64,000 nt of DNA from Actinomycetes bacterium (GTDB taxonomy: Bacteria > Actinomycetota > Actinomycetes > Nanopelagicales > Nanopelagicaceae), in assembly GCA_947383695.1 (NCBI GenBank), contig OX376642.1, positions 1,364,001 through 1,428,000 on the forward strand, given 5' to 3'. Shown here piece by piece: positions 43,098 through 52,941 of the stretch. Each line of letters begins with the position of its first letter. Position 1 is the stretch's first letter. The notes beneath the pieces were generated by a model that worked only from the letters and a program-made list of their open reading frames with translations, searched no databases and had not been told where the DNA came from. The position numbers and the translations under genes are program-made.

Positions 43098-44540
43098 ATG
43101 GAGAATTCAGATAAGGCTTTAGATACAGGTGCAAAGCGGGTTTATGACGTCGCCCCTTCCGAAATGTTTGTTGAGTTTATGAAAACTGGTTGGGCACCAA
43201 CTCCCTTAACTGGAATTACTCAAGATGAAGTCATCGCACATTGTGTGCGTCGTCGCGCCGAACTTTCTGCAGCTTTTACTGGTCTTCGTTTAGTGCTGCC
43301 AAGTGGCGGACCAAAGCAGCGCAGCAATGACACAGATTATTTGTACCGCCCACACACAGCCTTTGCTTACTACACAGGTGTTCAGGGAGTTGAGGCAAAC
43401 CCAGATTCTGTTCTTGTTATGGATCCAAGTGATGATGGACATAATGCAATCTTGTTTATTAATCCACGTTCTACCCGCGATACATCTGCTTTCTATACAG
43501 ATGCCAAGAATGGTGAGCTGTGGGTTGGTCGCCGCTTTACAACAGGCGAGGCATCAGAGCGTTATGGGATTGAAGTTCGCGAGATCGCAGAGTTAGAAAA
43601 ATTCCTGAAGGGAAAGAAATCTGTAGCCCTTCATGGCTTTGATGAGGTTGTTGATGCAACAGTTAAAGAGCATCCACGTGATGCTGAATTACTAGAGTTT
43701 GTTTCAGTTGCTCGCTTAATCAAAGATGAGTATGAAGTTGCGGAGATGCAAAAGGCTGTTGATGCAACACATCGCGGATTTAATGATGTAATCCGTGCAC
43801 TTCCTGCAGCGGTTGCAACACCACGTGGTGAACGTGTTGTTGAGGCAGCTTTCTTCGGACGTGCTCGTATCGAAGGAAATGATCTTGGCTACAACACAAT
43901 TGCAGCCTCTGGTTCACATGCATGTGTGCTTCACTGGAACCGCAATGATGGTGCGGTAAGAAATGGCGATCTGCTTCTTCTAGATGCAGGTGTTGAGGTT
44001 GATTCTTACTACACAGCAGATATCACTAGAACATTGCCAATCAATGGAAAGTTCACGCCAGCTCAACGTGCCCTCTACATGCTGGTTTATGAGGCCCAAA
44101 AGGCTGGAATTGCAGCGATTAAACCTGGTGAAAAGTTCTTAGCAATTAACAAAGCCAGCCATACAGTTTTGGCGCAAGGGCTCATTGATATGGGAATTCT
44201 TACAATGAGTTTGGATGAGGTTATGGATCCAGCTGTGGGATTACATAAGCGTTGGACGCTGCACGGTGTAAGCCATATGTTGGGTATGGATGTTCACGAC
44301 TGCGCACATGCTCGTGCTGAGCAGTATCGTGATGGAATTCTTCAAGTTGGAATGTGTTTAACAGTTGAACCTGGTTTGTATATCCAGCCTGACGATGAAC
44401 TATTCCCAGCTGAGTACCGAGGTATCGGAATCCGCATCGAAGATGATGTTGTCGTTACTGAAACAGGTAGCTTGAACTTAAGTGAGCATATTCCTCATCA
44501 CCCAGATGAGATTGAGGCCTGGATGGCCTCCCTCAAATAA
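43098..44540 (+). CDS. pepP: Xaa-Pro aminopeptidase (aminopeptidase P, M24B)
   Basis: Dinuclear metallopeptidase that removes N-terminal residues preceding proline. The N-terminal creatinase-like domain spans about 1-220. The catalytic pita-bread domain has metal ligands LLDAGVEVDSYYTADITRT (two Asp, near 297 and 308), HGVSHMLGMDVHD (His, near 393), VEPGLY (Glu, near 431) and GIRIEDDVVVT (Glu, near 450). Length 480. TAGGCT (43086-43091) is 6 nt before the ATG, so the mRNA is probably leaderless. Two or three codons separate its end from the convergent FluC gene. Confidence 0.94.
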   Translation: MENSDKALDTGAKRVYDVAPSEMFVEFMKTGWAPTPLTGITQDEVIAHCVRRRAELSAAFTGLRLVLPSGGPKQRSNDTDYLYRPHTAFAYYTGVQGVEANPDSVLVMDPSDDGHNAILFINPRSTRDTSAFYTDAKNGELWVGRRFTTGEASERYGIEVREIAELEKFLKGKKSVALHGFDEVVDATVKEHPRDAELLEFVSVARLIKDEYEVAEMQKAVDATHRGFNDVIRALPAAVATPRGERVVEAAFFGRARIEGNDLGYNTIAASGSHACVLHWNRNDGAVRNGDLLLLDAGVEVDSYYTADITRTLPINGKFTPAQRALYMLVYEAQKAGIAAIKPGEKFLAINKASHTVLAQGLIDMGILTMSLDEVMDPAVGLHKRWTLHGVSHMLGMDVHDCAHARAEQYRDGILQVGMCLTVEPGLYIQPDDELFPAEYRGIGIRIEDDVVVTETGSLNLSEHIPHHPDEIEAWMASLK

Positions 44541-44542
44541 AA

Positions 44543-44884
44543 CTAGAGATGCGCTAGTTGAATTCCACACCAAGCAGCAAGTAATCCAATACCAAGTGAC
44601 ATCACTAAGTTGATCGCTGCTTCCTTGTATCGCTTCAATTCATATGCAAGGTAGATATCTAACATAAAGGTTGACCAGGTTGTAAATGCCCCTGCAAAGC
44701 CAACAGCGATCAAATCATGAACATGCTCTGATTTTCCTACCGTTAAACCCAAGAAAAATGAGCCCAAAATATTAACTATGAAAATTCCATATGGCTTTCT
44801 TGTGTACTTGCGAATGTATTGATCAACGGCAAAGCGAGCAGGAGCGCCGATTGCTGCACCAAGAATTACAAGAAATACATTCAT
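44543..44884 (-). CDS. crcB: Fluoride channel FluC, second copy of a tandem pair
   Basis: A 113-residue four-helix fluoride exporter subunit. The family features are GAAIGAPARFAVDQ (near residue 9), the conserved Asn in IVNILGSFFLGL and the pore motif GFAGAFTTWSTF (near 71-82), where a Trp replaces the usual Phe. FluC works as an antiparallel dual-topology dimer. Here two dissimilar genes overlap by 4 nt, which suggests a heterodimer as in other Actinobacteria. Third gene of a run starting with the YvlD gene. Confidence 0.9.
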   Translation of the reverse strand: MNVFLVILGAAIGAPARFAVDQYIRKYTRKPYGIFIVNILGSFFLGLTVGKSEHVHDLIAVGFAGAFTTWSTFMLDIYLAYELKRYKEAAINLVMSLGIGLLAAWCGIQLAHL

Positions 44885-45234
44885 GGTCTCACCGGAATCG
44901 CTTTTCTAGCTAACGGCAAGATGATGATTACGACAACTAATGAGAAGAGTACGTTTTGCAGAAGAAAGCTCATCCCGCCTTCTTGTGGCTCAAGGGATTG
45001 CGCTGTGACTGCGGAGAATGTCGTTAAACCCGCACAGAATCCCGGCAGTAAAAGTAGGCGTAATTGGCTGATTCCACGACGTTCCATTAAAACTAAAAGA
45101 GCTGCAGCCAAGGCAACACCTACAACATTTGCGATCAGGGTTCCTTGGCGATCATCAGGAAAAATTGCACCTATTCCATAACGTGCCAGTGTTCCAGCAA
45201 CGCCTCCGAGTGAGACTAAAAGTAGGGAGTTCAG
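44881..45234 (-). CDS. crcB: Fluoride channel FluC, first copy, with probable CTG start
   Basis: Partner FluC subunit, 117 residues when started at CTG 45234. The family N-terminus VSLGGVAGTLARYGIG is encoded upstream of the first TTG and ATG codons, so a start near 45111 would lose helix 1 and the conserved Asn region TLIANVVG. The frame is closed by TAG at 45241-45243, and the only near-cognate start in between is CTG, which overlaps the YvlD stop as CTGA. The pore motif is GFCAGLTTFSAV. Start inferred; the frame itself is certain. Confidence 0.85.
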   Translation of the reverse strand: MNSLLLVSLGGVAGTLARYGIGAIFPDDRQGTLIANVVGVALAAALLVLMERRGISQLRLLLLPGFCAGLTTFSAVTAQSLEPQEGGMSFLLQNVLFSLVVVIIILPLARKAIPVRP

Positions 45235-45584
45235 GATTGGCTAGGTTTCTTATTGATACTTGTGACGACTCTTGTAACTAAAGAGATCACAATCGCTGCA
45301 AAGATTGCAGACCAGAAGTTATTGACCTCTAACTTGTCACTCCACCTAGAAACCAACATCAAAATTGCGGCGTTAACAACAACAAGGAATAGTCCTAAAG
45401 TCAGAATTACCGCCGGAAGTGTCAGCAACTTAATGAGTGAACCAAGGGTTGCATTGAGAAGTCCAAAGAGAAGTGCAACCCAGAAGTAGGTTGTGAAACC
45501 ACCCTGAACATCGATTCCTGGAATCAACGCAGTTGCTACCCAAAAAGATAGGGCGAGTGCACCCCAACGAACCAATAACTTCAT
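45231..45584 (-). CDS. YvlD-like four-helix membrane protein (phage holin family 4)
   Basis: A 117-residue protein with four hydrophobic helices (about residues 5-22, 28-50, 55-78 and 90-110). Features such as LVRWGALALSFWVATALIPGI and FWVALLFGLLNATLGSLIKLLTLP match the PF04020 family (YvlD / mycobacterial holin-like), which is widespread in non-phage genomes. Function is unclear, perhaps envelope-related. Its stop codon overlaps the proposed CTG start of the first FluC gene. No phage genes occur nearby. Confidence 0.87.
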   Translation of the reverse strand: MKLLVRWGALALSFWVATALIPGIDVQGGFTTYFWVALLFGLLNATLGSLIKLLTLPAVILTLGLFLVVVNAAILMLVSRWSDKLEVNNFWSAIFAAIVISLVTRVVTSINKKPSQS

Positions 45585-45591
45585 ACAGAAA

Positions 45592-46350
45592 TTATAGGCC
45601 CTCGCGCTTGCGAATCTTTGAACCTAACCAGCGAACTGGATCGTACTTAACATCAGCAACGCGCTCCTTCATAGGAATAAGAGCGTTATCGGTGATCTTG
45701 ATGTGCTCTGGGCACACTTCAGTACAGCACTTTGTGATGTTACAGAAACCAAGACCGTGTTGCTCTTGTGCTTCTTGCTTACGAGTCTTGCGTTGATCTA
45801 GTGGGTGGAAATCAAGTTCTGCCATACGCATCAAGAAACGTGGACCAGCAAATGATTTCTTATTCTCTTCGTGGTCACGAACAACGTGACATACATCTTG
45901 GCAAAGGAAACATTCGATGCACTTACGGAACTCTTGTGAGCGCTCAACATCGATCTGCTCCATACGAGCCTCACCTGGAGCAAGCTCTGCAGGTGGCTCA
46001 TAAGCAGGGATTTCCATTGCTTTTTTGTAGTTAAAAGAGACATCTGTAACGAGGTCCTTGATGATTGGGAATGCACGCAATGGTGTGACTGTGATTGTTT
46101 CTTCCTCACCAAATGATGCAACCTGTGTCATACATGCCAGACGAGGCTTTCCGTTGATCTCCATTGAACAAGATCCACACTTACCAGCCTTACAGTTCCA
46201 ACGAACCGCTAAATCACCCATTTGTGTTGCTTGAACACGGTGAATTACATCGAGAACAACTTCGCCTTCGTTGGCCTCAACAACAACATCTTTGAGACCA
46301 CCATCAGTTGAATCTCCACGCCAAATACGAAGTTTAATACTGCGCGCCAT
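45592..46350 (-). CDS. sdhB: Succinate dehydrogenase iron-sulfur subunit
   Basis: Electron-transfer subunit of complex II, 252 residues. The plant-type ferredoxin domain carries CKAGKCGSCSMEINGKPRLAC ligands near residues 54-75 in the [2Fe-2S] pattern. The C-terminal domain has CIECFLCQDVC ([4Fe-4S]) and CNITKCCTEVC ([3Fe-4S]). Its start shares one base with the stop of sdhA. Gene order membrane anchor-flavoprotein-FeS matches the actinobacterial SDH1 type. Confidence 0.95.
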   Translation of the reverse strand: MARSIKLRIWRGDSTDGGLKDVVVEANEGEVVLDVIHRVQATQMGDLAVRWNCKAGKCGSCSMEINGKPRLACMTQVASFGEEETITVTPLRAFPIIKDLVTDVSFNYKKAMEIPAYEPPAELAPGEARMEQIDVERSQEFRKCIECFLCQDVCHVVRDHEENKKSFAGPRFLMRMAELDFHPLDQRKTRKQEAQEQHGLGFCNITKCCTEVCPEHIKITDNALIPMKERVADVKYDPVRWLGSKIRKREGL

Positions 46351-48230
46351 TAGTTGGAACCGCCTTTCGCAACTTCTTCGGGTGTCATGTATTTCTCCAA
46401 CTCGTGAACATCAAAGAGATCAAAGAGTTCCTTTGGCATTGGAGGTAATGATTGTGCTCGAACATTTACCTTCTCGCCATCAAATGATGAGATGTGGTTG
46501 ACCTGACGCCATTTGTTGTTCATACCTGGGAAGTCATCACGTGTGTGACCACCGCGTGACTCTTCGCGTGCATCTGCAGATTTCGCAGTTGATTCAGCAA
46601 CTAACAACATGTTGTCCAGATCAAATGCTAAGTGGAAACCTGGGTTGAACTTACGTCCGCCAGCAACAGCAACATTTGCGCTGCGCTTTCTAATCTCTGC
46701 GATCTTTGCAATCGCTTCCTTTAGTTCGCTACCTGTACGAATGATTCCGACAAGGTTATGTGTAACCTCTTGAAGCTCGGCATGTAGTGAGTAAGAGTTT
46801 TCTCCACCTTGACGATCAAATGGTGCTTGAATCTTTTCAGCCGCTGCCTTAATTGCAGCATCGCTTACTGGGGTTGCAGTGTTCTTCTTTACATATTCAA
46901 CCGCGCCCATTCCTGCACGACGACCAAATACCAAAAGATCTGACAATGAGTTTCCGCCTAGACGGTTTGAACCGTGCATTCCGCCAGCAACTTCACCTGC
47001 GGCAAATAAGCCTGGAACGCCTACTGCAGCTGCAGTATCTGGCTCAACCTCAACACCACCCATGACGTAGTGACATGTTGGGCCAACCTCCATCGGCTCC
47101 TTGGTGATATCTACGCCAGCGAGTTCATAGAACTGGTGCCACATAGATGGAAGACGCTTCTTAATTACCTCTGCAGGCAAACGCTTTGAAACATCCAGGA
47201 ATACTCCGCCATGTTCAGTTCCGCGACCAGCCTTAACTTCGCTGTTGATTGCGCGTGCAACCTCATCACGCGGCAATAGCTCTGGTGGACGACGGTTGTT
47301 GTCCTGATCTTCATACCAACGATCTGCTTCTGCTTCGTTGTCTGCGTACTTATCTTTAAATACATCTGGAATGTACTTGAACATGAAACGCTCGCCATTG
47401 GTGTTTGTTAAAACTCCACCCTCACCACGAACAGATTCAGTTACCAAAATTCCACGAACAGATGGTGGCCACACCATTCCTGTTGGGTGGAACTGCAAGA
47501 ACTCCATATCAACAAGGTTTGCACCAGCCTTCAATGCAAGTGCATGTCCGTCGCCAGTACCTTCCCATGAGTTAGAAGTAATCTTGAAAGTTTTTCCAAC
47601 TCCACCAGTTGCAATTACAACTGCAGGTGCTTCAAACAAAACCTCTTCGCCACTTTCGCGCCAGTAACCATATGCACCAGAAATCTTTCCATTCTCTTTA
47701 AGAATGTCGGTGATGGTTAGCTCTGCGAAAACTTTGATTCCACTTTCCATATCGCCAGTTTCGCGACCATCCTTTTGTTGCAGCTGAACAATCTTCTGCT
47801 GCATTGTGCGGATGAGTTCTAGACCTGTGCGGTCACCAACGTGTGCAAGACGTGGATACTCATGTCCACCGAAGTTACGTTGTGAAATCTTTCCTTCTTT
47901 AGTGCGATCAAAGAGAGCGCCCCATACCTCTAGCTCCCAGATGCGATCTGGAGATTCCTTTGCGTGAAGCTCAGCCATGCGGAAGTGGTTCAGGAACTTT
48001 CCACCGCGCATTGTGTCGCGGAAGTGAACCATCCAATTGTCATTGTCATTCACATTTCCCATTGATGCTGCAGCGCCACCCTCAGCCATAACTGTGTGGG
48101 CCTTTCCAAATAGGGATTTACAGATGATTGCTACACGTAGCCCTGATTCGCGTGCTTCAACAGCGGCACGTAATCCTGCGCCGCCTGCACCAATTACAAG
48201 GACATCGTATTTATGGCGTTCTAGTGTCAT
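46350..48230 (-). CDS. sdhA: Succinate dehydrogenase flavoprotein subunit
   Basis: FAD-binding catalytic subunit, 626 residues. The Rossmann motif is VLVIGAGGAGLRAAVEA (near residue 10), the FAD-linking His lies in GKAHTVMAEGGAAASMG (near 43), and active-site elements are FHPTG (near 252), TESVRGEGG and the C-terminal NLGGNSLSDL-like GSNRLGGNSLSD. The length and arrangement match SDH1 of mycobacteria rather than E. coli SdhA. It oxidises succinate to fumarate in the TCA cycle. Confidence 0.95.
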   Translation of the reverse strand: MTLERHKYDVLVIGAGGAGLRAAVEARESGLRVAIICKSLFGKAHTVMAEGGAAASMGNVNDNDNWMVHFRDTMRGGKFLNHFRMAELHAKESPDRIWELEVWGALFDRTKEGKISQRNFGGHEYPRLAHVGDRTGLELIRTMQQKIVQLQQKDGRETGDMESGIKVFAELTITDILKENGKISGAYGYWRESGEEVLFEAPAVVIATGGVGKTFKITSNSWEGTGDGHALALKAGANLVDMEFLQFHPTGMVWPPSVRGILVTESVRGEGGVLTNTNGERFMFKYIPDVFKDKYADNEAEADRWYEDQDNNRRPPELLPRDEVARAINSEVKAGRGTEHGGVFLDVSKRLPAEVIKKRLPSMWHQFYELAGVDITKEPMEVGPTCHYVMGGVEVEPDTAAAVGVPGLFAAGEVAGGMHGSNRLGGNSLSDLLVFGRRAGMGAVEYVKKNTATPVSDAAIKAAAEKIQAPFDRQGGENSYSLHAELQEVTHNLVGIIRTGSELKEAIAKIAEIRKRSANVAVAGGRKFNPGFHLAFDLDNMLLVAESTAKSADAREESRGGHTRDDFPGMNNKWRQVNHISSFDGEKVNVRAQSLPPMPKELFDLFDVHELEKYMTPEEVAKGGSN

Positions 48231-48242
48231 AGTCGATTTTCC

Positions 48243-49049
48243 TTAGAAGAAGATTGGGTTGGACCATGCGCCGGATGCAACTTGGCGAACATAGATGTCG
48301 GCGAATGCAACAGCAGCAAGCGAGAACCATGCAAACTGTTGGTGTTTTGTATTAAGTACAGAAACTGTTGTCCATAACTTGTAACGGACTGGGTGTTTTG
48401 AGAAGTGCTTCAAACGTCCACCAACTGTGTGGCGACATGTATGGCAAGACAATGAGTAGAACCACAACAATGCACTGCTTAGAACCAAGACGAGAGAACC
48501 GAGAGTCATATGACCCCATTCTCCTTCTTTGTTTCTGAAAGAGATGATTGCGTCATAAGTAAGAATGACGTTGAAAACTAAACCTGCATAGAAGAAGTAA
48601 CGGTGAATGTTCTGTCCAAGTAATGGAAGACGGGTTTCGCCTGTGTACTTTTCATGTGGCTCTGCAACTCCGCATGCTGGTGGTGAGAACCAGAATGAAC
48701 GGTAGTACGCCTTGCGGTAGTAGTAACAAGTCATTCGGAAACCAAGCGGGAAGATCAAAATGATTAACGCGGGTGACAATGCAAAGTTAAAGATTTCTGC
48801 GCTAAATGGAGTCCAGCCACCAATAGTTGCTGCAGGTTCACAGCTCTCAGATAAACATGGTGAATAGAAAGGTGAGATCAGGTGACTCTCTTCAACGAAG
48901 TAATTTTTGTTTTCAAATGCGCGGAAAGTTGCATAGATAACAAATGAAAAGAGAACTCCGAAGGTCAGAAGTGGTTGTAACCACCACTTATCTGTCCGAA
49001 GTGTGCGCTCCTTGATCTTGGCGCGCGTTGGTGAAAAGACACCTGACAT
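48243..49049 (-). CDS. sdhC: Succinate dehydrogenase membrane anchor (SDH1-type cytochrome b subunit)
   Basis: A 268-residue membrane protein at the head of the sdh operon, with five hydrophobic segments and a GWTPFSAEIFNFALSPALII stretch before helix 2. Potential heme or quinone ligands are the His residues in NIHRYFFYAG and in CHTCRHTVGGRLKHF. Its size, single-gene anchor and place before the flavoprotein agree with the SDH1 anchor of mycobacteria (about 270 residues). GGGGAG lies upstream of the ATG, so this mRNA has a leader. Heme content is inference. Confidence 0.85.
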   Translation of the reverse strand: MSGVFSPTRAKIKERTLRTDKWWLQPLLTFGVLFSFVIYATFRAFENKNYFVEESHLISPFYSPCLSESCEPAATIGGWTPFSAEIFNFALSPALIILIFPLGFRMTCYYYRKAYYRSFWFSPPACGVAEPHEKYTGETRLPLLGQNIHRYFFYAGLVFNVILTYDAIISFRNKEGEWGHMTLGSLVLVLSSALLWFYSLSCHTCRHTVGGRLKHFSKHPVRYKLWTTVSVLNTKHQQFAWFSLAAVAFADIYVRQVASGAWSNPIFF

Positions 49050-49201
49050 TGACGACTCCCCTAATGGCTTGTTTAAAAAATGCTGCTAAACAACTGAGGA
49101 GAAGTCTCCTCTTATGGCCAAGATGTGGCTAGGTGGAGAAGCGCTTAGGCGGTATGAACTCAGCCACAAAATAGTCAGCGTTCTAGGTAGAGAAAAAATG
49201 G

Positions 49202-49284
49202 CGGAGGGCGTGGGATTTGAACCCACGAAACTTTCGTTTGCCGGTTTTCAAGACCGGTGCACTCGGCCGCTATGCGAGCCCTCC
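49202..49284 (-). tRNA. tRNA-Ser(TGA)
   Basis: An 83-nt class II tRNA. GGAGGGC (complement of 49278-49284) pairs with GCCCTCC. The anticodon arm CCGGTCTTGAAAACCGG gives anticodon TGA. Variable arm and T-arm (GTGGGTTCAAATCCCAC) are normal. Confidence 0.96.
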
Positions 49285-49333
49285 GTGGGAGAGATTACCC
49301 GAATATGGCTCAGGCTTAAAATCGAGCGCTTAT

Positions 49334-50146
49334 TTAGGCGGGTAGATCCAACAGCTCTTCGATGATCTTTGCGACACCATCTTGTTGGCATGGTTCTGCG
49401 ATTGCTGTGGCAAAGGAAGGGGCATCTGGATGTCCATCTGCCATTGCATAGGAACGTGCTGCCCATTTCAACATTGAAAAATCATTGGGGTTATCACCAA
49501 ATGAAACGCAATCTTCTGCGGTCAATCCAAGTCGTCCCGCCATCATCGCCAAGGTTGTTCCCTTTGAAATATTGAGTGCTGAGATTTCAATTAATGAGTC
49601 TCTAGAAGTCGAATGTGTAACAGTTACAAGATCACTGAGTTCGCGGTGTGCAACTTCAACCATCTCATCTGATGTGAACTCGTGATTGCTGCATCGACCC
49701 AGAACTTTAAGAGCTGGACGATAAATCGCTTCTTCAATTTTGTTAACACCAACATCATCTAGACCAACATCCCACTTTGGAATGTATGCAATCTCGCGGT
49801 GGTAGTGATCATTTGATTCAACAGCAAATGACATTTCTGGCATTGCAATTCGCATACGTCGAACAATCTCTAGTTGATCCTCTTGTGAGATCATCCACTC
49901 TTCTAAAACTGTGTCATTCATTAAGTCATACAGCATTGCACCGTTACAACAGATTGCTTCGCCAAAACCAAATGCATCACGGATCTCACCCATCCAGCGT
50001 GGAGGGCGGCCAGTTACAAAGAAAATGTGGACACCTAGATCTTTAGCACGAGTAAAGGTATCGATGGTTCTTTGTGTAATTACACCTTTATGCGAAACGA
50101 TCGTGCCATCTAGATCTGTTGCAATTAACTTTGGGCGTTTACTCAC
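49334..50146 (-). CDS. HAD-superfamily phosphatase, Cof-type
   Basis: A 270-residue cytosolic HAD hydrolase of subfamily IIB. Motif I is [10 protein letters not shown] (nucleophile Asp near residue 10), motif II is FFVTGRPPR (near 43), the motif III Lys is in ISKGTTLA, and motif IV is [12 protein letters not shown] (near 217). The cap domain spans about 80-190. Typical substrates are sugar phosphates or FMN, but this one cannot be assigned. It overlaps the serS stop by 4 nt and is third in pheA-serS-HAD. Confidence 0.88.
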   Translation of the reverse strand: MSKRPKLIATDLDGTIVSHKGVITQRTIDTFTRAKDLGVHIFFVTGRPPRWMGEIRDAFGFGEAICCNGAMLYDLMNDTVLEEWMISQEDQLEIVRRMRIAMPEMSFAVESNDHYHREIAYIPKWDVGLDDVGVNKIEEAIYRPALKVLGRCSNHEFTSDEMVEVAHRELSDLVTVTHSTSRDSLIEISALNISKGTTLAMMAGRLGLTAEDCVSFGDNPNDFSMLKWAARSYAMADGHPDAPSFATAIAEPCQQDGVAKIIEELLDLPA

Positions 50147-51402
50147 ACCAACTCAAATCGTTCTGTTCCTAAGAATGGTTGCAACGCAGCTGGAACATTG
50201 ACTGAGCCATCAGCGTTTTGGTGGTTTTCTAGAATCGCAACAATCATGCGAGGAATCGCAACTAATGTGCCATTTAATGTTGCAACAGCCTTAGTTCCAT
50301 CAGCATCCTTGAAGCGAATATTTAAGCGACGTGCTTGGAATTCGGTGCAGTTAGAGGTACTTGTAACCTCGCGGTACGCCTCTTGGGTCGGGATCCAGGC
50401 TTCGATATCAAACTTACGGTTTGCGCTAGAACCAAGATCTCCTGATGCAACATCAATGACTCGGTATGGAATCTCCATTGCATTGAGGAAATCCTTCTCC
50501 CATTGCAGTAAACGCTTATGTTCTTCTTGTGCTTGATCTGGATGGCAGAAAGAAAACATTTCAACCTTGTCGAATTGGTGAACTCGGATAATTCCTCGAG
50601 TGTCCTTGCCATACGTTCCAGCTTCGCGACGGAAACATGATGAGTACCCTGCATAACGCATTGGAAGTTTGTCAGCTGGAAGAACCTCATCCATGTGCAT
50701 TGCAGCAAGTGGGACCTCTGATGTACCAACTAAATAAACATCATCCTTTTCAAGGTGGTAAACATTCTCTGCTGCTTGTCCAAGGAAACCAGTTCCCTCC
50801 ATCGCTGCAGGGTTCACAAGTACTGGTGGAATTACAGGAGTAAAGCCAGCTTTTAACGCAGATGAGATTGCGTAATTAACAAGTGCGAACTCAAGCATCG
50901 CACCAACACCTGTTAGGTAATAAGAACGAGAGCCAGCAACCTTTGCGCCGCGCTCTGTATCAATTGCACCTAATAACTTTCCCAGTTCAACATGGTCTTT
51001 TGGTTCAAAATCAAATGTTCGTGGGGTTCCAACATGTTCGATAACAACAAAATCTGCTTCTCCACCAATAGGTGCTGCTGGATCTAAAATATTTGAAAGC
51101 TGCATGATTAACTGCTTGCTTTCCTCTTCAACCTCTGCGCGCTTTGAATCTGCTTCCTTTACCTTGGTTGCAAGCTCCTTTGCATTCTCAAGTAATGCCG
51201 CTTTTTCATCACCTTTTGCAGCACCAACAGACTTAGATAAAAGGTTTTGTTCTGCGCGTAATGTTTCAAACTTTTCAAGCGCTGCGCGACGAACTTCATC
51301 AATTGCAATTACCTTGTCAACGATTGATACATCTTCTCCGCGGCCCTTTTGAGATGCACGAACTACATCTGGGTTTTCGCGTAGGAACTTGATATCAATC
51401 AT
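50143..51402 (-). CDS. serS: Seryl-tRNA synthetase
   Basis: Class II aminoacyl-tRNA synthetase, 419 residues. The N-terminal antiparallel coiled coil (about residues 27-105) binds the long variable arm of tRNA-Ser. Motif 2 is [19 protein letters not shown] (near 252-270), [10 protein letters not shown] is the serine pocket (near 223), and motif 3 is the C-terminal [20 protein letters not shown]. Translationally coupled to pheA by a 4-nt overlap. Three of the tRNA-Ser genes it charges are in this window. Confidence 0.97.
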   Translation of the reverse strand: MIDIKFLRENPDVVRASQKGRGEDVSIVDKVIAIDEVRRAALEKFETLRAEQNLLSKSVGAAKGDEKAALLENAKELATKVKEADSKRAEVEEESKQLIMQLSNILDPAAPIGGEADFVVIEHVGTPRTFDFEPKDHVELGKLLGAIDTERGAKVAGSRSYYLTGVGAMLEFALVNYAISSALKAGFTPVIPPVLVNPAAMEGTGFLGQAAENVYHLEKDDVYLVGTSEVPLAAMHMDEVLPADKLPMRYAGYSSCFRREAGTYGKDTRGIIRVHQFDKVEMFSFCHPDQAQEEHKRLLQWEKDFLNAMEIPYRVIDVASGDLGSSANRKFDIEAWIPTQEAYREVTSTSNCTEFQARRLNIRFKDADGTKAVATLNGTLVAIPRMIVAILENHQNADGSVNVPAALQPFLGTERFELV

Positions 51403-52229
51403 TTGCTTGCCTTTTCTCGTGGGTATGAGCCAAGGAATCTGATGTCTTCGCAGATTGCTCGAAGGCTTTCTACTGCCTCCTTCACAGGTGTATCTGCGAT
51501 GTGACCCTCAGCGTCAATAATGAAATGGTAATGGCCAAGCTCTAAACCAGTTGGACGTGATTGGATGAAAGTTAGGTTTACATCGCGCTTAGCAAACTCA
51601 GTCAGGATATCTAGCAGCGCTCCCGCGTGATCGATACCGATGAAAACTGCAAGTGAGGTGCGATCCCAGCCGGTGTTCTTTGGAATTGCACCTGGCTTTG
51701 AAACGAGAATAAAACGGGTGATCGCGCCAACATTGTCACCAATGTTGTCGGCGATTACGCGCAAGCCGTAATGGGCCGCCGCAACAGGTGCAGCAATTGC
51801 TGCATCAAACTCACCACGTGAAATGGCTTCGGCTGCTGCTGCAGTAGAAGCTGTCGCGATTAATTCTGCATCTGGGTAATTGGTAGCAACGTAGTTACGG
51901 CACTGTGCTTCTGCATGTGGATGTGTAGCGATTCGAAGAATCTCTTTGTCATCACCTTTAATCATCAATGCAAAGGAGACTGGCAATGTAACTTCGCCAA
52001 CGATTGCTAATGGTTCACCTGTTGCAAGCTCATCAAGTGTGCGTGCAACAACACCTTCGACTGAGTTTTCAATAGGAACTAAAGCAAAGTGGGCTTTACC
52101 CAAACGAACCGCATCAAGTGCAGCGGTGACATTTGCATAAGGCATAAGGCGATCATTTGAAGAGGTGATCTTTTTAAGAGCCGCCTCTGTAAATGTTCCC
52201 TTGGGACCGAGATAGGCGTATGTACTCAC
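51399..52229 (-). CDS. pheA: Prephenate dehydratase
   Basis: Converts prephenate to phenylpyruvate in phenylalanine synthesis, 276 residues. The periplasmic-binding-like catalytic domain (1-180) has [23 protein letters not shown] (near 51) and the TRF triad in [10 protein letters not shown] (near 170). The ACT domain (about 193-272) has [15 protein letters not shown], the phenylalanine-sensing ESRP-type motif with Gln in place of the usual Glu. No chorismate mutase domain is fused. First gene of the pheA-serS-HAD operon. Confidence 0.95.
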   Translation of the reverse strand: MSTYAYLGPKGTFTEAALKKITSSNDRLMPYANVTAALDAVRLGKAHFALVPIENSVEGVVARTLDELATGEPLAIVGEVTLPVSFALMIKGDDKEILRIATHPHAEAQCRNYVATNYPDAELIATASTAAAAEAISRGEFDAAIAAPVAAAHYGLRVIADNIGDNVGAITRFILVSKPGAIPKNTGWDRTSLAVFIGIDHAGALLDILTEFAKRDVNLTFIQSRPTGLELGHYHFIIDAEGHIADTPVKEAVESLRAICEDIRFLGSYPREKASK

Positions 52230-52232
52230 TTG

Positions 52233-52910
52233 CTAATGATACCCGAGTACCGACCTCGCATTTGACGGGTTATTTGTGATCAGCACATCAACACCATTGT
52301 TCGCGCAAAAACGCATATCGTCGGCATCATCAACGGTCCACACAAAGAGATTGCGTGGATCCTTCCCAAGGTGAGGGTTGCTCCTGAGGGTTGAAATTCC
52401 CGGACCAATGCTGCCCGCTGATGTAAATCTGCGCATCGCAAAATTAAATCTGTCATGCAGTAATGCAACTGTGCTTTGTTGTGGTGAAATCATTCGTACC
52501 TTTTCAAGTGCGAGCCAAGAAAAAGACATGATGTGAATATCTGCAAACGGTTTTTCTTGAGCTAATAGTTCTACAACTTTTCTTTCAACCGCACTTCCAG
52601 TTGGTACTGGATGCTTTGTTTCAATCGCTAACTCTTTTTTGTTATCGCGAGCAAGTATTAATAAATCTTCAAGAGTTATCGCTTCTGGATAATTGTGTTT
52701 GATCTCTGAAAGTGTTGAATCTGCAATTCGCGCACCGCTTCCTGCAACTCTTTGCATGTCGGCGTCATGCCATAAAACCAATTGTTTGTCCTTGGTAATG
52801 CGAACATCACATTCAAAACCATCAGCCCCGTCATCAATCGCCGCTTTGTATGCAGCCATTGTTAACTCGGGGTGGTGTATCGAGGATCCGCGGTGGGCGT
52901 AAATCTTCAC
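52233..52910 (-). CDS. Glycerophosphodiester phosphodiesterase
   Basis: Hydrolyses glycerophosphodiesters to glycerol-3-phosphate and alcohol. The 225-residue GDPD domain starts YAHRGSSIHHPELTMAAY (catalytic His), then FECDVRITKDKQLVLWHDAD (Glu/Asp and second His, near residues 38-57). It has no signal peptide, so it is probably cytosolic. The start is GTG 52910 with TAACCT (complement of 52917-52922) 6 nt upstream. It ends 3 nt before the pheA start, so it may be co-transcribed with pheA. Confidence 0.92.
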   Translation of the reverse strand: MKIYAHRGSSIHHPELTMAAYKAAIDDGADGFECDVRITKDKQLVLWHDADMQRVAGSGARIADSTLSEIKHNYPEAITLEDLLILARDNKKELAIETKHPVPTGSAVERKVVELLAQEKPFADIHIMSFSWLALEKVRMISPQQSTVALLHDRFNFAMRRFTSAGSIGPGISTLRSNPHLGKDPRNLFVWTVDDADDMRFCANNGVDVLITNNPSNARSVLGYH

Positions 52911-52941
52911 CTTTGAAGGTTACACCGATACTCTTAGCGCC
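52911..52941. promoter_or_regulatory. Facing leaderless promoters between GDPD and the PP2C phosphatase
   Basis: In 31 bp there are TAACCT on the minus strand (52917-52922) 6 nt before the GDPD GTG, and TACTCT on the plus strand (52929-52934) 7 nt before the phosphatase ATG. Each -35 region must lie in the opposite gene's promoter or coding sequence. Confidence 0.55.

Noticed and set aside
45231-45584. Phage remnant suggested by a holin-family name
   Set aside because: The YvlD/holin-4 family is a common chromosomal membrane protein, and no other phage genes occur nearby.
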